DNA of 64,000 nucleotides, from positions 1-64,000 of the forward strand of contig CACYSQ010000002.1 in the NCBI GenBank assembly GCA_902777125.1. The letters run 5' to 3'. Below are positions 54,577 through 63,182 of the stretch, piece after piece (within the stretch, counting starts at the first letter, position 1; every line of letters begins with the position of its first letter). This DNA comes from Ruminococcus flavefaciens (lineage in GTDB: Bacteria; Bacillota; Clostridia; Oscillospirales; Ruminococcaceae). A model generated the notes under the pieces. It did no database searches and was not told the origin of the DNA. It saw only the letters and a program-made list of their open reading frames with translations. Made by a program: the position numbers and the translations under genes.

Positions 54577-54966
54577 TTATTTTTTTGCATTGGTTTTTTC
54601 CATGAACCTTTTGCCGTAAACGACAAATCTCTTGTGAGTACCCTCGCCGATAAGACCGGCTTCATCGAAGGCTTTGACGCTGAAAACAAGCTCTCTGCCG
54701 TTCACTTCGGTGAGAACAGCCTCGGCAGAGACCTTCATGCCGTTCGGGGTAGCGGAAACGTGCTTTACGTTCAGCTCAGTTCCGACGGTTGTCTCGTCAC
54801 CTTCAAGGTAAGGCTCAGCGCAGAGTGCAGCGGCATTTTCCATGAGGGCTATCATAGCGGGAGTTGCGAAAACATCAAGGCTTCCGCTGCCCATGCTGGA
54901 GGCGAGGTACTTTTCTTCTGCTGTAACGGACATCTCAGCGGATATCCCGGTCTTTATTTCCTTCAT
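54577..54966 (-). CDS. Hotdog-fold thioesterase family protein
   Basis: This 129-aa protein resembles FlK-type fluoroacetyl-CoA or related acyl-CoA thioesterases. Conserved positions include YLASSMGSGSLDVFATPAMIALMENAA and the VGTELNVKHVSATPNG block. Predicted to hydrolyse an acyl-CoA; the substrate is unknown. It starts 11 nt after the LTA-synthase-like gene. Confidence 0.85.
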   Translation of the reverse strand: MKEIKTGISAEMSVTAEEKYLASSMGSGSLDVFATPAMIALMENAAALCAEPYLEGDETTVGTELNVKHVSATPNGMKVSAEAVLTEVNGRELVFSVKAFDEAGLIGEGTHKRFVVYGKRFMEKTNAKK

Positions 54967-54977
54967 AGATACCTCCG

Positions 54978-56918
54978 TCAGTCATCGAGCGGCGAGGTCG
55001 AGTAGATCTTTCCTATAACGCGGTCATAGGTCAGAATGTCGAGGTCCTCGTTTTCGGGGATATCAGCATCGTATGCCGTGGAATAGATCGGCAGCTTCTC
55101 GAGCATCTTCATCATCTTCTCGATGAAAGCGTCATGCGGAGCGTCGATTATCTTCAGAGCAACGTAGGGAGCATAGAAGAAGGAGTACTTGTTCTCCGGG
55201 ATTACTGAGAAATCAGCATCGTAGTTAGCCCAGAAGAAGTATGTCTGCTCGTAGAGGATATCGCAGTTCTCACCGTTGAGCTCGAGCTGGTTGTAAACGC
55301 TTGTCTCGCCTCTGAGTGAGGGGAAGTGGTCTCCCACGAAGAATACAAGAGTAGGCTCATCGAGCTTTTTGAGCTCACTGAGGAAGCTGTCGAGCCCCTC
55401 GAAGGTGTGCTGTATCCACTGGAGGTAGTTGCCGAATTCATCATTGGGGTCCTCACCCTGATCGTAGGGCTGGTGGTTCTGCATGGTGGTGGTATGAATA
55501 TACATAGGCTCATCGGAATCCTTGATGAGGTAGAGCAGCTCGTCGAAGACGCTCTTGTCGTCAACGTAGGTACCGTAGTGCTCAACATCGACCGCGAAAT
55601 CTGTAGTACCGTCCTGATCGTCATGGTAGATCATATCCTTGAAGCCGAAGCGCGAATAAACCTTTTCGCGGCTGTAGAATGTCGAGTTAAAGGGGTGAAC
55701 GTAAGCCGTGTTGTAGCCCCACTGGTTGTAATAACGAGCCATAGCGGGAAGTGAATGCTCAGCGAGTATCCTCTGCGGCATATTGGCATCGTTGAGACCC
55801 TTGACCGGAAGACCGAACATGAGCTCGAATTCAGCGCGGACGGTCCAGCTTGCATAGGTAGGAGTGATGATCCTTCCGCTGTGACCCTCCTTGCAGGCCT
55901 TATCGAAGAGCTCATAGTAGGAGTCGGGGACATCGAGCTGGTCGAAAACGCGGAAATCAGCCATTGATTCGCTCATAATGAAGATGACATTGGGCTTCAC
56001 GCCGCCGTTGAAATCGCCGGACTTATCGACCTTGACATCGAGGATCCTGTTGACGTTGTCCTTGTTGTAGTCATCGGGCTTGACAAGACGGTTCTCATAG
56101 CTTTCGGAGGCTGTCTGCACAATGAAGGCAAGGAAGCTGTTGTTGTCGAATTTTTCATTGAACAGGAAAGCGTTCGTAGCGGAGGTGGTATCGACCTTGA
56201 AGACCTTGTAAACAGGGTTGTAGAACTTGGGGAAGATTATCATTGCGAGACCGAAAACGATACAGCCGAGAGCAGTCGCAACGCGGTGCAGAGGCTTGAA
56301 CTTGATCTTCGGGTTCATGCAGTAGATGAAGAGGAAAATGAGTATCGCAATGATGCAGCATAGAACGAGCTGCCAAGTTATTTTTATGTACGCAAAGGAG
56401 GAAAGGCTCTTGGCGTTCTTAGCGAGTCTGAGGTCGGAGAGCAGGAGGTGGTTGCCGTTTGTATTGTACTTGAAAAGCTCGACTATACTCAGCGCGACGT
56501 AGGTGAAGCTTTCGATGAGAACGGCGAGCCAAGGTATCCTGAACAGGGCGAGCAGGAACACGAAGATAACTCCCGCAATGAGGATATCGAAGAGGAATAC
56601 AGTGGGGTGACCGGCAAAATAGCTTGCGGTCACGGATATTTTCTTAGCCTGTATTATCTCAGCCATGCAGGTTATGTATATCGGGAACACAATGAGCATG
56701 ATGAGGTTCAGAAGCTTGAATCTTTCAGAATTCTTCTGGCGGAGATCATTGAAGGCGCGGATCGCCTGCATGAATTTATTTGGCTTTTTTCCGGGCTTTT
56801 CAGGCTCAGGCTTCTTCTTAGCGGCAACATCTTCCATTGCCGGATTTTCCGCAGTCTGAACAGCTGCTCCAGCCGGAGCTGAGCTGATCTCTGTGATGTC
56901 ATTAGGGGTTTCAGCCAT
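54978..56918 (-). CDS. LTA synthase-like sulfatase family membrane protein
   Basis: This 646-aa protein has five N-terminal transmembrane helices (about 55-230), after a Pro/Lys-rich cytoplasmic start, and an extracellular phosphoglycerol-transferase domain. The first metal ligand is in IFIMSESMADF. The nucleophile Thr lies in TYASWTVRAEFELM, and the metal-binding FFVGDHFPS is intact. LtaS-type enzymes polymerise glycerol-phosphate onto lipid, or modify surface glycans. The polymer made here cannot be read from the sequence. Confidence 0.88.
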   Translation of the reverse strand: MAETPNDITEISSAPAGAAVQTAENPAMEDVAAKKKPEPEKPGKKPNKFMQAIRAFNDLRQKNSERFKLLNLIMLIVFPIYITCMAEIIQAKKISVTASYFAGHPTVFLFDILIAGVIFVFLLALFRIPWLAVLIESFTYVALSIVELFKYNTNGNHLLLSDLRLAKNAKSLSSFAYIKITWQLVLCCIIAILIFLFIYCMNPKIKFKPLHRVATALGCIVFGLAMIIFPKFYNPVYKVFKVDTTSATNAFLFNEKFDNNSFLAFIVQTASESYENRLVKPDDYNKDNVNRILDVKVDKSGDFNGGVKPNVIFIMSESMADFRVFDQLDVPDSYYELFDKACKEGHSGRIITPTYASWTVRAEFELMFGLPVKGLNDANMPQRILAEHSLPAMARYYNQWGYNTAYVHPFNSTFYSREKVYSRFGFKDMIYHDDQDGTTDFAVDVEHYGTYVDDKSVFDELLYLIKDSDEPMYIHTTTMQNHQPYDQGEDPNDEFGNYLQWIQHTFEGLDSFLSELKKLDEPTLVFFVGDHFPSLRGETSVYNQLELNGENCDILYEQTYFFWANYDADFSVIPENKYSFFYAPYVALKIIDAPHDAFIEKMMKMLEKLPIYSTAYDADIPENEDLDILTYDRVIGKIYSTSPLDD

Positions 56919-57089
56919 TCTGATCCATCCTTTTCAGTAAAATATTTATATAAAGTGGAGAAGTATCCACACTTATTAATATTATCACATCTGATATAAA
57001 ACTTCAAGTGGAAATGATTTTTTTCCCGAAATTAACAAAAATTTCGCACATAGCGTGTTAGTAATTAGCAATTGCTATCAGCCTTGTCT

Positions 57090-57794
57090 CTAAATTACCA
57101 TTCCGCCGTTTACCGCGAGCACCTGACCGGTGATGTACTCGGACTGTGCAGACGCAAGAAAAGCTGCCGCGTCCGCAATGTGGCGCGGTTCGCCGAATAT
57201 ACCGAGAGGTATATCATCCCTTATGAGGGCAAGGTCTTCCTCAGAGTAGCGGCTGTTCATCTCCGTCATGATGAAGCCGGGAGCAATGCAGTTCACCCTT
57301 ATCCCGGAGGGTGCCACTTCCTTCGCAAGAGCCTTCGTGAAGCCGATGATACCGGCTTTCGCAGCGGAGTAGTCCACCTCGCAGGAGGCTCCGACCTGTC
57401 CCCACATTGACGATATATTGATGATATTCCCGCTTTTTCTGCGTATCATCTCCGGAAGGACGGCACGGGAACAGTTCATCGTGCCGGAAAGGTCAACGGC
57501 GAGGAGCCTTGCTGCCCTTTCGTCTGAAAGCGAGGTGAAAAGCCCGACCTCCGACACTCCGGCGTTGTTCACGAGGAGGTCGGGAGGTGTTATCGCGGCG
57601 ATCGCAGTGCGTACCTCGTCAGGGGAGGAAACATCGAATTTAAGCGCTTCTCCGGATATCTCCTCCGCGAGCGAAAGAGCCTTTTCTTCGGCACGGAGGT
57701 AGTTGATGTATACGAAATAACCCTCGGCAGCAAGGCGGCGGCATAAAGCCTGACCGATACCGCCCGTACCGCCTGTCACAAGAGCAGTTTTCAT
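57090..57794 (-). CDS. Short-chain dehydrogenase/reductase (FabG-like)
   Basis: This 234-aa SDR starts at 57794 (AAAGGAG 8 nt upstream). The NADP(H)-binding glycine motif TGGTGGIG is near residues 7-14. NNAGVSE, the catalytic Ser (NISSMWGQ) and YSAAKAG follow, and the protein ends PLGIFGEPRHIADAAAFLAS. It resembles 3-oxoacyl-ACP reductases, although the gene is not in a fatty-acid cluster, so the substrate is open. Confidence 0.88.
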   Translation of the reverse strand: MKTALVTGGTGGIGQALCRRLAAEGYFVYINYLRAEEKALSLAEEISGEALKFDVSSPDEVRTAIAAITPPDLLVNNAGVSEVGLFTSLSDERAARLLAVDLSGTMNCSRAVLPEMIRRKSGNIINISSMWGQVGASCEVDYSAAKAGIIGFTKALAKEVAPSGIRVNCIAPGFIMTEMNSRYSEEDLALIRDDIPLGIFGEPRHIADAAAFLASAQSEYITGQVLAVNGGMVI

Positions 57795-57825
57795 GGCATA
57801 TACTCCTTTGCATTGTAGTGATCTG

Positions 57826-57854
57826 ATTATAGCACATTTTCTGAGAGATTGCAA
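57826..57854 (-). promoter_or_regulatory. Promoter of the SDR gene
   Basis: On the minus strand, TTGCAA (57849-57854), 17 bp and TATAAT (57826-57831). It is divergent from the DUF896-cdd promoter. Confidence 0.75.
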
Positions 57855-57883
57855 CTGCGGCACATTTAATGGACAATTTGCTC

Positions 57884-57912
57884 TTGCAAAAAAGCTCATT
57901 TCATGGTACAAT
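57884..57912 (+). promoter_or_regulatory. Promoter of the DUF896-cdd unit
   Basis: TTGCAA (57884-57889), 17 bp and TACAAT (57907-57912). Confidence 0.72.
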
Positions 57913-57937
57913 AGAAAAAAAACAACGAGGTGCAATT

Positions 57938-58141
57938 ATGGATCAGAAAAAGATAGACCGTATAAACGAGCTTGCGAGAAAATCAAAGTCGGAGGGGCTT
58001 ACCGAGGCTGAAAAGGCTGAACAGACCGAGCTCCGCAACGAATACCGTGCTTCCGTAACAGGAAATCTCATGCAGCAGCTCGAGAATACCTACATCATGA
58101 CGCCCGACGGCAAAAAGCACAAGGTCGGAAAGGGAAGGTGA
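57938..58141 (+). CDS. DUF896 (YnzC-like) small protein
   Basis: This 67-aa basic/acidic mixed protein matches the UPF0291/DUF896 pattern: INELARKSKSEGLTEAEKAEQ, then LRNEYRASV and the LENTYIM segment. In Bacillus such proteins (YnzC) are small, largely helical and of unknown function, near SOS genes in that species. GAGGTG precedes the ATG. It is 4 nt before cdd. Confidence 0.88.
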   Translation: MDQKKIDRINELARKSKSEGLTEAEKAEQTELRNEYRASVTGNLMQQLENTYIMTPDGKKHKVGKGR

Positions 58142-58145
58142 TAAT

Positions 58146-58538
58146 ATGACCGACAAAGAACTCCTTGCGGAGGCTGAAAAGGCTGCCGCTAATTCATACT
58201 CGAAGTATTCGCGTTTCCGTGTCGGTGCAGCGCTGCTCGCCGAGGACGGCAGAGTTTTCACAGGCTGCAATATCGAGAATGCGTCCTATTCGCTGACTAA
58301 CTGCGCCGAGAGAACGGCAGTTTTCAAGGCGGTATCGGAGGGCGTTACAAGTTTCCGTGCCATAGCTGTTGTGGGAAGTCCGGACGGTGATTTTTCGCGT
58401 CCGTGTCAGCCCTGCGGAGCCTGTCTGCAAGTGCTCAGCGAGTTCTGCGGTGATGACCTCATGGTCATACTCTCGAACAGCTGGTTCAAACTGTCAGATT
58501 TCCTGCCGATGAGGTTCGGCGCTGATAACCTGAAATAA
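58146..58538 (+). CDS. cdd: Cytidine deaminase
   Basis: This 130-aa enzyme deaminates cytidine and deoxycytidine. The zinc ligand Cys53 and catalytic Glu55 are in NCAERTAV, and Cys90 and Cys93 are in PCGAC. CNIENASYSLT is the usual substrate block. Length is typical of the tetrameric type. It follows DUF896 directly. Confidence 0.96.
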   Translation: MTDKELLAEAEKAAANSYSKYSRFRVGAALLAEDGRVFTGCNIENASYSLTNCAERTAVFKAVSEGVTSFRAIAVVGSPDGDFSRPCQPCGACLQVLSEFCGDDLMVILSNSWFKLSDFLPMRFGADNLK

Positions 58539-58547
58539 GGAGAAATT

Positions 58548-60395
58548 ATGGATCTGAAAGATAAGATAGAGAAGCATCTTCTTGAAGTGCAGAAGCCCTC
58601 GCGCTACATCGGCGGAGAGGTCGGCAGCGTCATCAAGGATAAGTCAAAGGTGGACGTCCGGTTCGCTTTCTGCTTCCCCGACACCTACGATATCGGAATG
58701 TCGCACCTCGGCATGAAGATACTCTACTCGCTCACGAACGAGAGGGAGAATTACTGGTGCGAGCGCTGCTTTGCGCCCTCGGAGGACTTTGAGGCTGTAA
58801 TGCGTGAGAACGGCATTCCGCTCTACGCACTGGAGAGCCTCGACCCGATACGGGACTTTGACTTCATCGGCTTCACGATGCAGTATGAGCTCTCCTACTC
58901 GAACGTGCTGAATATGCTTGATCTTGCCGGTATACCGATATTTTCGCGTGACCGTACAGAGGAGCTTACGCAGATAGTCGTAGCGGGAGGTCCCTGCGTC
59001 TGCAATCCCGAGCCGCTTGCTGATTTTTTCGATATCTTCATTCTCGGCGAGGGTGAGGAGGTCAACCTCGAGCTCATCGACCTCTACTGGGAGATGAAGC
59101 AGCAGGGGGCGAAAAGGCTTGATTTCCTCCGCAGAGCCGCACAGATAGAGGGCGTATACGTTCCTCAGTTCTACAGCTTTGACTATAAGGAGGACGGCAC
59201 CATTGCCGCTGTCAGGACCTCCGAAAACGCTCCGGAGGTAGTCCGCAAGCGCATTATCATGGATATGGACAAGGTCTACTATCCGGCGAATTTTGTCGTG
59301 CCGTTCACAGAGATAGTCCACGACCGCGTGTCCGTCGAGGTGCTGCGCGGCTGCATAAGAGGCTGCCGGTTCTGTCAGGCAGGCTTCATCTACCGTCCGT
59401 TCCGCGAGAAGCATACGGATACTATTTGCCGCGAAACAAAGTCTCTCTGCGAGAATACCGGCTACGACGAGGTATCGCTCGCTTCACTCAGTACAAGCGA
59501 CCACTCCGAGATAGACCCCATGCTCACTCAGCTCATCGAGTACACCGAAAAGGAGCACATCAACCTTTCTCTGCCCTCGCTGAGAGTGGACAACTTCTCC
59601 GAAGCACTTCTCGAAAAGATAAAAAAGGTCCGCAAGAGCGGTCTGACCTTCGCCGCTGAGGGAGGCACACAGCGTCTCCGCGACGTCATCAACAAGAATG
59701 TCTCCGAGGAGGAGATAATGAATACCTGCCGCATCGCCTTTGAGGGCGGATATTCCGCGGTAAAGCTCTATTTCATGATGGGACTTCCCACTGAGACAGA
59801 CGAGGATATCGTCGGTATTGCCGAGCTTGCACAGCGCGTGGTAGACCTTTTCTACAGCATCGAGAACCGTCCCAAGGGAAAGGGCGGAGTTCAGGTCTCG
59901 GTGAGCTGCGCTACCTTTGTGCCGAAGCCGTTCACACCGTTCCAGTTCGAGCCTCAGGATACCCGTGAGATGATAGAGCATAAGCAGAAGCTCCTGCTCG
60001 ACAGCGTCAGGTCGAAGAAGATAAAGGTCGCCTACCACGACCCGAATGTCAGTCAGCTCGAGGTTATACTCGCAAAGGGCGACCGTAGGCTGTGTCCCGT
60101 GATATACGCCGCGTGGAAAAAGGGCTGCAAGTTCGACAGCTGGGAGGAGCACTACAGGTTCGACCTGTGGCTCGAGGCTTTCGCGGACTGCGGCGTTGAC
60201 CCTGCCTTCTACGCGAACCGCCGCTTTGAATACGACGAGATTCTGCCGTGGGATCACCTCGATTACCTCGTCAGCAAGGAGTTCCTCATACGCGAGAACA
60301 AGACCGCGCATCTGTCCAAGACCACGCCGAACTGCCGCCAGAGGTGTTCCGGCTGCGGCGTGAATAAAAAAGTGGGGAGGGATTGCTTTTGCTGA
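58548..60395 (+). CDS. B12-binding-domain radical SAM protein (TIGR03960 family)
   Basis: This 615-aa protein has an N-terminal B12-binding-like domain. The radical SAM domain starts at about 260, with the cluster motif RGCIRGCRFCQAGFIYRP. A Cys-rich end follows (NCRQRCSGCGVNKKVGRDCFC). In Firmicutes it is usually next to a DUF2344 protein, as here, and then to rng, rplU and rplA-type genes, which are absent here. The substrate is unknown; tRNA or rRNA modification is only a guess from the partners. Confidence 0.9.
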   Translation: MDLKDKIEKHLLEVQKPSRYIGGEVGSVIKDKSKVDVRFAFCFPDTYDIGMSHLGMKILYSLTNERENYWCERCFAPSEDFEAVMRENGIPLYALESLDPIRDFDFIGFTMQYELSYSNVLNMLDLAGIPIFSRDRTEELTQIVVAGGPCVCNPEPLADFFDIFILGEGEEVNLELIDLYWEMKQQGAKRLDFLRRAAQIEGVYVPQFYSFDYKEDGTIAAVRTSENAPEVVRKRIIMDMDKVYYPANFVVPFTEIVHDRVSVEVLRGCIRGCRFCQAGFIYRPFREKHTDTICRETKSLCENTGYDEVSLASLSTSDHSEIDPMLTQLIEYTEKEHINLSLPSLRVDNFSEALLEKIKKVRKSGLTFAAEGGTQRLRDVINKNVSEEEIMNTCRIAFEGGYSAVKLYFMMGLPTETDEDIVGIAELAQRVVDLFYSIENRPKGKGGVQVSVSCATFVPKPFTPFQFEPQDTREMIEHKQKLLLDSVRSKKIKVAYHDPNVSQLEVILAKGDRRLCPVIYAAWKKGCKFDSWEEHYRFDLWLEAFADCGVDPAFYANRRFEYDEILPWDHLDYLVSKEFLIRENKTAHLSKTTPNCRQRCSGCGVNKKVGRDCFC

Positions 60396-61045
60396 GAGTC
60401 AGAGCTGTTTTTGAAAAGACCGGGAGGTCGAAATACATCTCCCACCTCGACCTAAACCGCTGTATGCTGCGTATTTTCCGGCGCTCAGGACTGCCGATAT
60501 GGTACACCGAGGGCTTCAATCCCCACCCGTACTACTCATTCGCGCTCGCGCTTTCTCTCGGCTTCGAGAGCCGCTGCGAGATAATGGACTTCAATATCAC
60601 CGACGATGCAATGTCCATGGAGGAGATAAGAGACCGGCTCAATGCCGTAATGCCCGAGGGTATGGGCATAGTTTCAGTTGCCTTGCAGCAGAAAAAGATA
60701 ACCGCGATCACCCATGCGGACTACAGCTTCGTGCTCGAAACCGAAGTGCCCGATAAGCTGAAAGCTGACATCGACCGGCTGCTCTCCGGGGAGGAGATAC
60801 TGATAGAGAAAAAGACCAAGAAGGGCGTGAAAACGGTCGATATCAAGCCTGACCTACAGGTGCTTTCGTGCCGGACGTCTGACAGGGGAGTGGAGATGTC
60901 ACTGAGGCTTCCCGCCGGTACGCAGACCAACTATAACCCCACACTGTTCGTGGAGGCGCTCAAAAATGCCGGCGCAGTGCCGTTCGAGGCCTCGGGCATG
61001 ACCCGCACTGCCATTCTCTGCGAGGACGGTACGGATTTTGTGTAA
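60389..61045 (+). CDS. DUF2344 (TIGR03936) family protein
   Basis: This 218-aa partner of the preceding radical SAM protein has the typical start FEKTGRSKYISHLDLNRCMLRIFRRSG. TTG at 60389 is the probable start, since GGGAGG lies 8 nt upstream; a TTG at 60383 is too close. The gene overlaps the preceding stop by 7 nt. No function is known. Transcription ends at the hairpin 61086-61122. Confidence 0.86.
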   Translation: MLRVRAVFEKTGRSKYISHLDLNRCMLRIFRRSGLPIWYTEGFNPHPYYSFALALSLGFESRCEIMDFNITDDAMSMEEIRDRLNAVMPEGMGIVSVALQQKKITAITHADYSFVLETEVPDKLKADIDRLLSGEEILIEKKTKKGVKTVDIKPDLQVLSCRTSDRGVEMSLRLPAGTQTNYNPTLFVEALKNAGAVPFEASGMTRTAILCEDGTDFV

Positions 61046-61085
61046 AGCGGTCAGTTTTTTTACTGCCTGCTCCATTGTGTAAAGA

Positions 61086-61122
61086 AAACGCGGTTCAGAT
61101 ATTCCGGACCGCGTTTGTTTTA
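61086..61122 (+). terminator. Terminator after the DUF2344 gene
   Basis: AAACGCGGT (61086-61094) pairs with ACCGCGTTT (61108-61116) and is followed by GTTTTATC. Confidence 0.78.
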
Positions 61123-61180
61123 TCATGTATTTTCGCTTAGTACGCGAAAAGCTCTAATATTTAATGGCAGCATAAAAACA

Positions 61181-61228
61181 ATAAAGTCCTCGGAATTGCC
61201 GAAAATACGACATTTCTGAGGACTTTAT
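61181..61228 (-). terminator. Inverted repeat downstream of tRNA-Thr
   Basis: ATAAAGTCCTC (61181-61191) and GAGGACTTTAT (61218-61228) are exact complements with a 26-nt loop, lying just after the tRNA on the minus strand. TTGTTTTTATG follows. It can act as a terminator, although the loop is unusually long. Confidence 0.6.
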
Positions 61229-61230
61229 AC

Positions 61231-61306
61231 TGGAGCTGATGATCGGACTTGAACCGACGACCTACGCCTTACCAAGGCGTTGCGCTACCGACTGTGCCAC
61301 ATCAGC
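61231..61306 (-). tRNA. tRNA-Thr (anticodon GGT)
   Basis: The minus strand encodes a 76-nt tRNA. Its acceptor arms are GCTGATG and CATCAGC, the anticodon loop is TTGGTAA (anticodon GGU, reading ACC and ACU) and the T-loop is TTCAAGT. The 3' CCA is encoded. The anticodon stem is ACGCC/GGCGT. The D-stem GCAC/GCGC contains one A-C mismatch, which is slightly unusual. No other tRNA adjoins it. Confidence 0.92.
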
Positions 61307-61391
61307 GCCAACAATAAATATTATACACGAAACAAATACAAATGTCAATAGCAGAAGAAAAATATTTTTATGTTAACTAATTACTGGTGCT

Positions 61392-61420
61392 TGACAAATC
61401 TGCTGATATGTGATATCATA
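61392..61420 (+). promoter_or_regulatory. Promoter of tyrS
   Basis: TTGACA (61392-61397), 17 bp and TATCAT (61415-61420). Confidence 0.8.
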
Positions 61421-61426
61421 AAGAAA

Positions 61427-61665
61427 ACGTTGAACGGACAAAAGCCATGCAAAGCCTGATACAGAGAGTTCCCGGTCGGTGTGAGGGGGCGAGGGCGCAG
61501 GGAGAATTACGTCCGGGAGTAGCTGCATTGAAGCCTTTTGGGGTGAGTAGGTGCGGACGGGTATGCCCGTTACAGCTCAATGAGGTCGGCGCAATGCCGA
61601 TAAAACAGGGTGGTAACACGAGTAACTTCGTCCCTGACGGTCAATGGACTGTCAGGGGCTTTTTT
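61427..61665 (+). promoter_or_regulatory. T-box leader of tyrS
   Basis: This tRNA-sensing leader includes the antiterminator T-box AACAGGGTGGTAACACG (about 61606-61623) and a terminator hairpin with arms CCCTGAC (61632-61638) and GTCAGGG (61651-61657), followed by T6. The GAGAG (AG-like) box at about 61462 and GGTG near 61479 fit Stem I. A TAC triplet at 61508-61510 is the best candidate specifier (Tyr), matching the downstream gene. Uncharged tRNA-Tyr would stabilise the antiterminator and allow tyrS expression. Confidence 0.85.
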
Positions 61666-61684
61666 ATCAAGGAGAGTGGTATAA

Positions 61685-61732
61685 ATGAAAACGTCCGACG
61701 TTTTCGTGCTTTATGCTGACAGTAGGAACTGA
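61685..61732 (+). CDS. Possible 15-aa leader ORF between T-box and tyrS
   Basis: The ORF encodes MKTSDVFVLYADSRN, with AAGGAG ending 10 nt before the ATG. A perfect inverted repeat (arms GAAAACGTC and GACGTTTTC, 61687-61705) lies inside. It contains a single Tyr codon. It could be a chance ORF or a leader peptide. Translation here would affect the downstream hairpin and the tyrS ribosome binding site. Confidence 0.35.
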   Translation: MKTSDVFVLYADSRN

Positions 61733-61777
61733 ATTGCATCTGAACCACAAAAAGAAAATCAATAAAGGAGAAAAAAT

Positions 61778-62998
61778 ATGACTACTTTTGAAGAACTCAA
61801 ACGCAGAGGTCTCCTCGCTCAGCTCACTGACGAGAAGGAGATCGAAGAACTTGTGAACGCAGGCAAGGCTACATTCTACATCGGCTTTGACCCGACTGCC
61901 GATTCGCTCCATGTCGGACACTTCATGGCGCTCTGCCTTATGAAGCGTCTGCAAATGGCTGGAAACAAGCCTATCGTCCTTATCGGCGGCGGTACAGCTA
62001 TGATCGGTGACCCCTCCGGCAAGACCGACATGAGAAAGATGATGACCCGTGAGACTATCCAGCACAATGTTGACTGCTTTAAGAAGCAGATGAGCCGATT
62101 CATCGACTTCTCGGACGGCAAGGCTATTATCGTAAACAATGCAGACTGGCTCATGGACCTCAATTACATCGAGGTGCTCCGTGAGGTCGGCGCACATTTC
62201 AGCGTTAACCGTATGCTATCGCACGAATGCTACAAGCAGCGCATGGAGAGGGGACTCACCTTCCTCGAATTCAACTACATGATAATGCAGAGCTACGATT
62301 TCTACAAGCTCTTTCAGGACTACAACTGCAATATGCAGTTCGGCGGTGACGACCAGTGGGCAAATATGCTTGGCGGCACTGAGCTCATCAGACGCAAGCT
62401 CGGCAAGGACGCCTACGCAATGACGATAACCCTCCTCCTCAATTCCGAGGGCAAGAAAATGGGCAAGACCGAGAAGGGCGCAGTATGGCTCGACCCTGAA
62501 AAGACCACTCCCTACGAGTTCTTCCAGTACTGGAGAAACGTTGACGATGCGGACGTTATCAAGTGCCTGAAAATGCTCACATTCGTGCCTGTAGAGCAGA
62601 TTGAGGAAATGGAAAAGACTATGGAGGGCGCACAGTTCAACGCTGCCAAGGAGCTTCTCGCATATGAGCTCACAAAGCTCGTTCACGGCGAGGAGGAGGC
62701 TGAAAAGGCTAAGGCTGCGGCAAAGGCTCTCTTTGGCGGAAGCGGAAGCAATGAGAATATGCCTGTTGCTGAAATAAGTGCAGCTGATCTCACAGACGGC
62801 TCTATCGGACTTCTCAATCTTCTCGTAAAGGCTGAGCTCGCACCGTCTGTTTCCGAGGCTCGCCGTCTGGTACAGCAGGGCGGTATCACTGTTGACGACG
62901 TTAAGATGACCGATGCAAAGGCAACAGTGGTTATCGGTGACGGAGTTATCGTCCGCAAGGGCAAGAAAGCTTTCAAGAAGTGCATAGTAAAGGCTTGA
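61778..62998 (+). CDS. tyrS: Tyrosyl-tRNA synthetase
   Basis: This 406-aa class I synthetase has an HIGH-like motif in [11 protein letters not shown] (about 45-55), a KMSKS-like motif KMGKTEKG (about 228-235) and a C-terminal S4 RNA-binding domain (about 345-400). AAAGGAG precedes the ATG. It is controlled by the T-box leader and stands alone. Confidence 0.97.
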   Translation: MTTFEELKRRGLLAQLTDEKEIEELVNAGKATFYIGFDPTADSLHVGHFMALCLMKRLQMAGNKPIVLIGGGTAMIGDPSGKTDMRKMMTRETIQHNVDCFKKQMSRFIDFSDGKAIIVNNADWLMDLNYIEVLREVGAHFSVNRMLSHECYKQRMERGLTFLEFNYMIMQSYDFYKLFQDYNCNMQFGGDDQWANMLGGTELIRRKLGKDAYAMTITLLLNSEGKKMGKTEKGAVWLDPEKTTPYEFFQYWRNVDDADVIKCLKMLTFVPVEQIEEMEKTMEGAQFNAAKELLAYELTKLVHGEEEAEKAKAAAKALFGGSGSNENMPVAEISAADLTDGSIGLLNLLVKAELAPSVSEARRLVQQGGITVDDVKMTDAKATVVIGDGVIVRKGKKAFKKCIVKA

Positions 62999-63045
62999 CG
63001 CAGTGTGAATGAATTGTACAGCTTGTACAAATATCACTTTACCCC

Positions 63046-63074
63046 TTGACAACACAGCGTTAAAGTGGTAAAAT
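63046..63074 (+). promoter_or_regulatory. Promoter upstream of gltB
   Basis: TTGACA (63046-63051), 17 bp and TAAAAT (63069-63074), about 50 nt after the tyrS stop. Confidence 0.8.
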
Positions 63075-63087
63075 ACTCGTTAGGAAC

Positions 63088-63130
63088 AAGGACGTTCGTG
63101 CAGATTTTTTCTGCCCGGGCGTCCTTTTTT
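63088..63130 (+). terminator. Attenuator-like hairpin between promoter and gltB
   Basis: AAGGACG (63088-63094) pairs with CGTCCTT (63120-63126). An inner stem GCAGA/TCTGC with a T5 loop nearly completes one long helix, and TTTTATT follows. It starts about 7-8 nt after the predicted transcription start and ends some 53 nt before gltB. It can therefore terminate the gltB transcript almost at once unless read through. Confidence 0.75.
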
Positions 63131-63182
63131 ATTATGCGGTGCAGATCAATGACGCTCTGCACCGGAAAGGCAAGTGAATGAT

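Larger units (their letters stand above)
61046..61777. other. Non-coding stretch with tRNA and T-box
   Basis: Between DUF2344 and tyrS there is no long gene. It holds a terminator, an inverted repeat and tRNA-Thr (minus), the tyrS promoter, the T-box leader with a terminator and a possible 15-codon leader ORF, all listed separately. Confidence 0.8.

Noticed and set aside
63088-63130. ANTAR target RNA before gltB
   Set aside because: The two-hairpin pattern with conserved loop bases is not seen; only one long hairpin is present.
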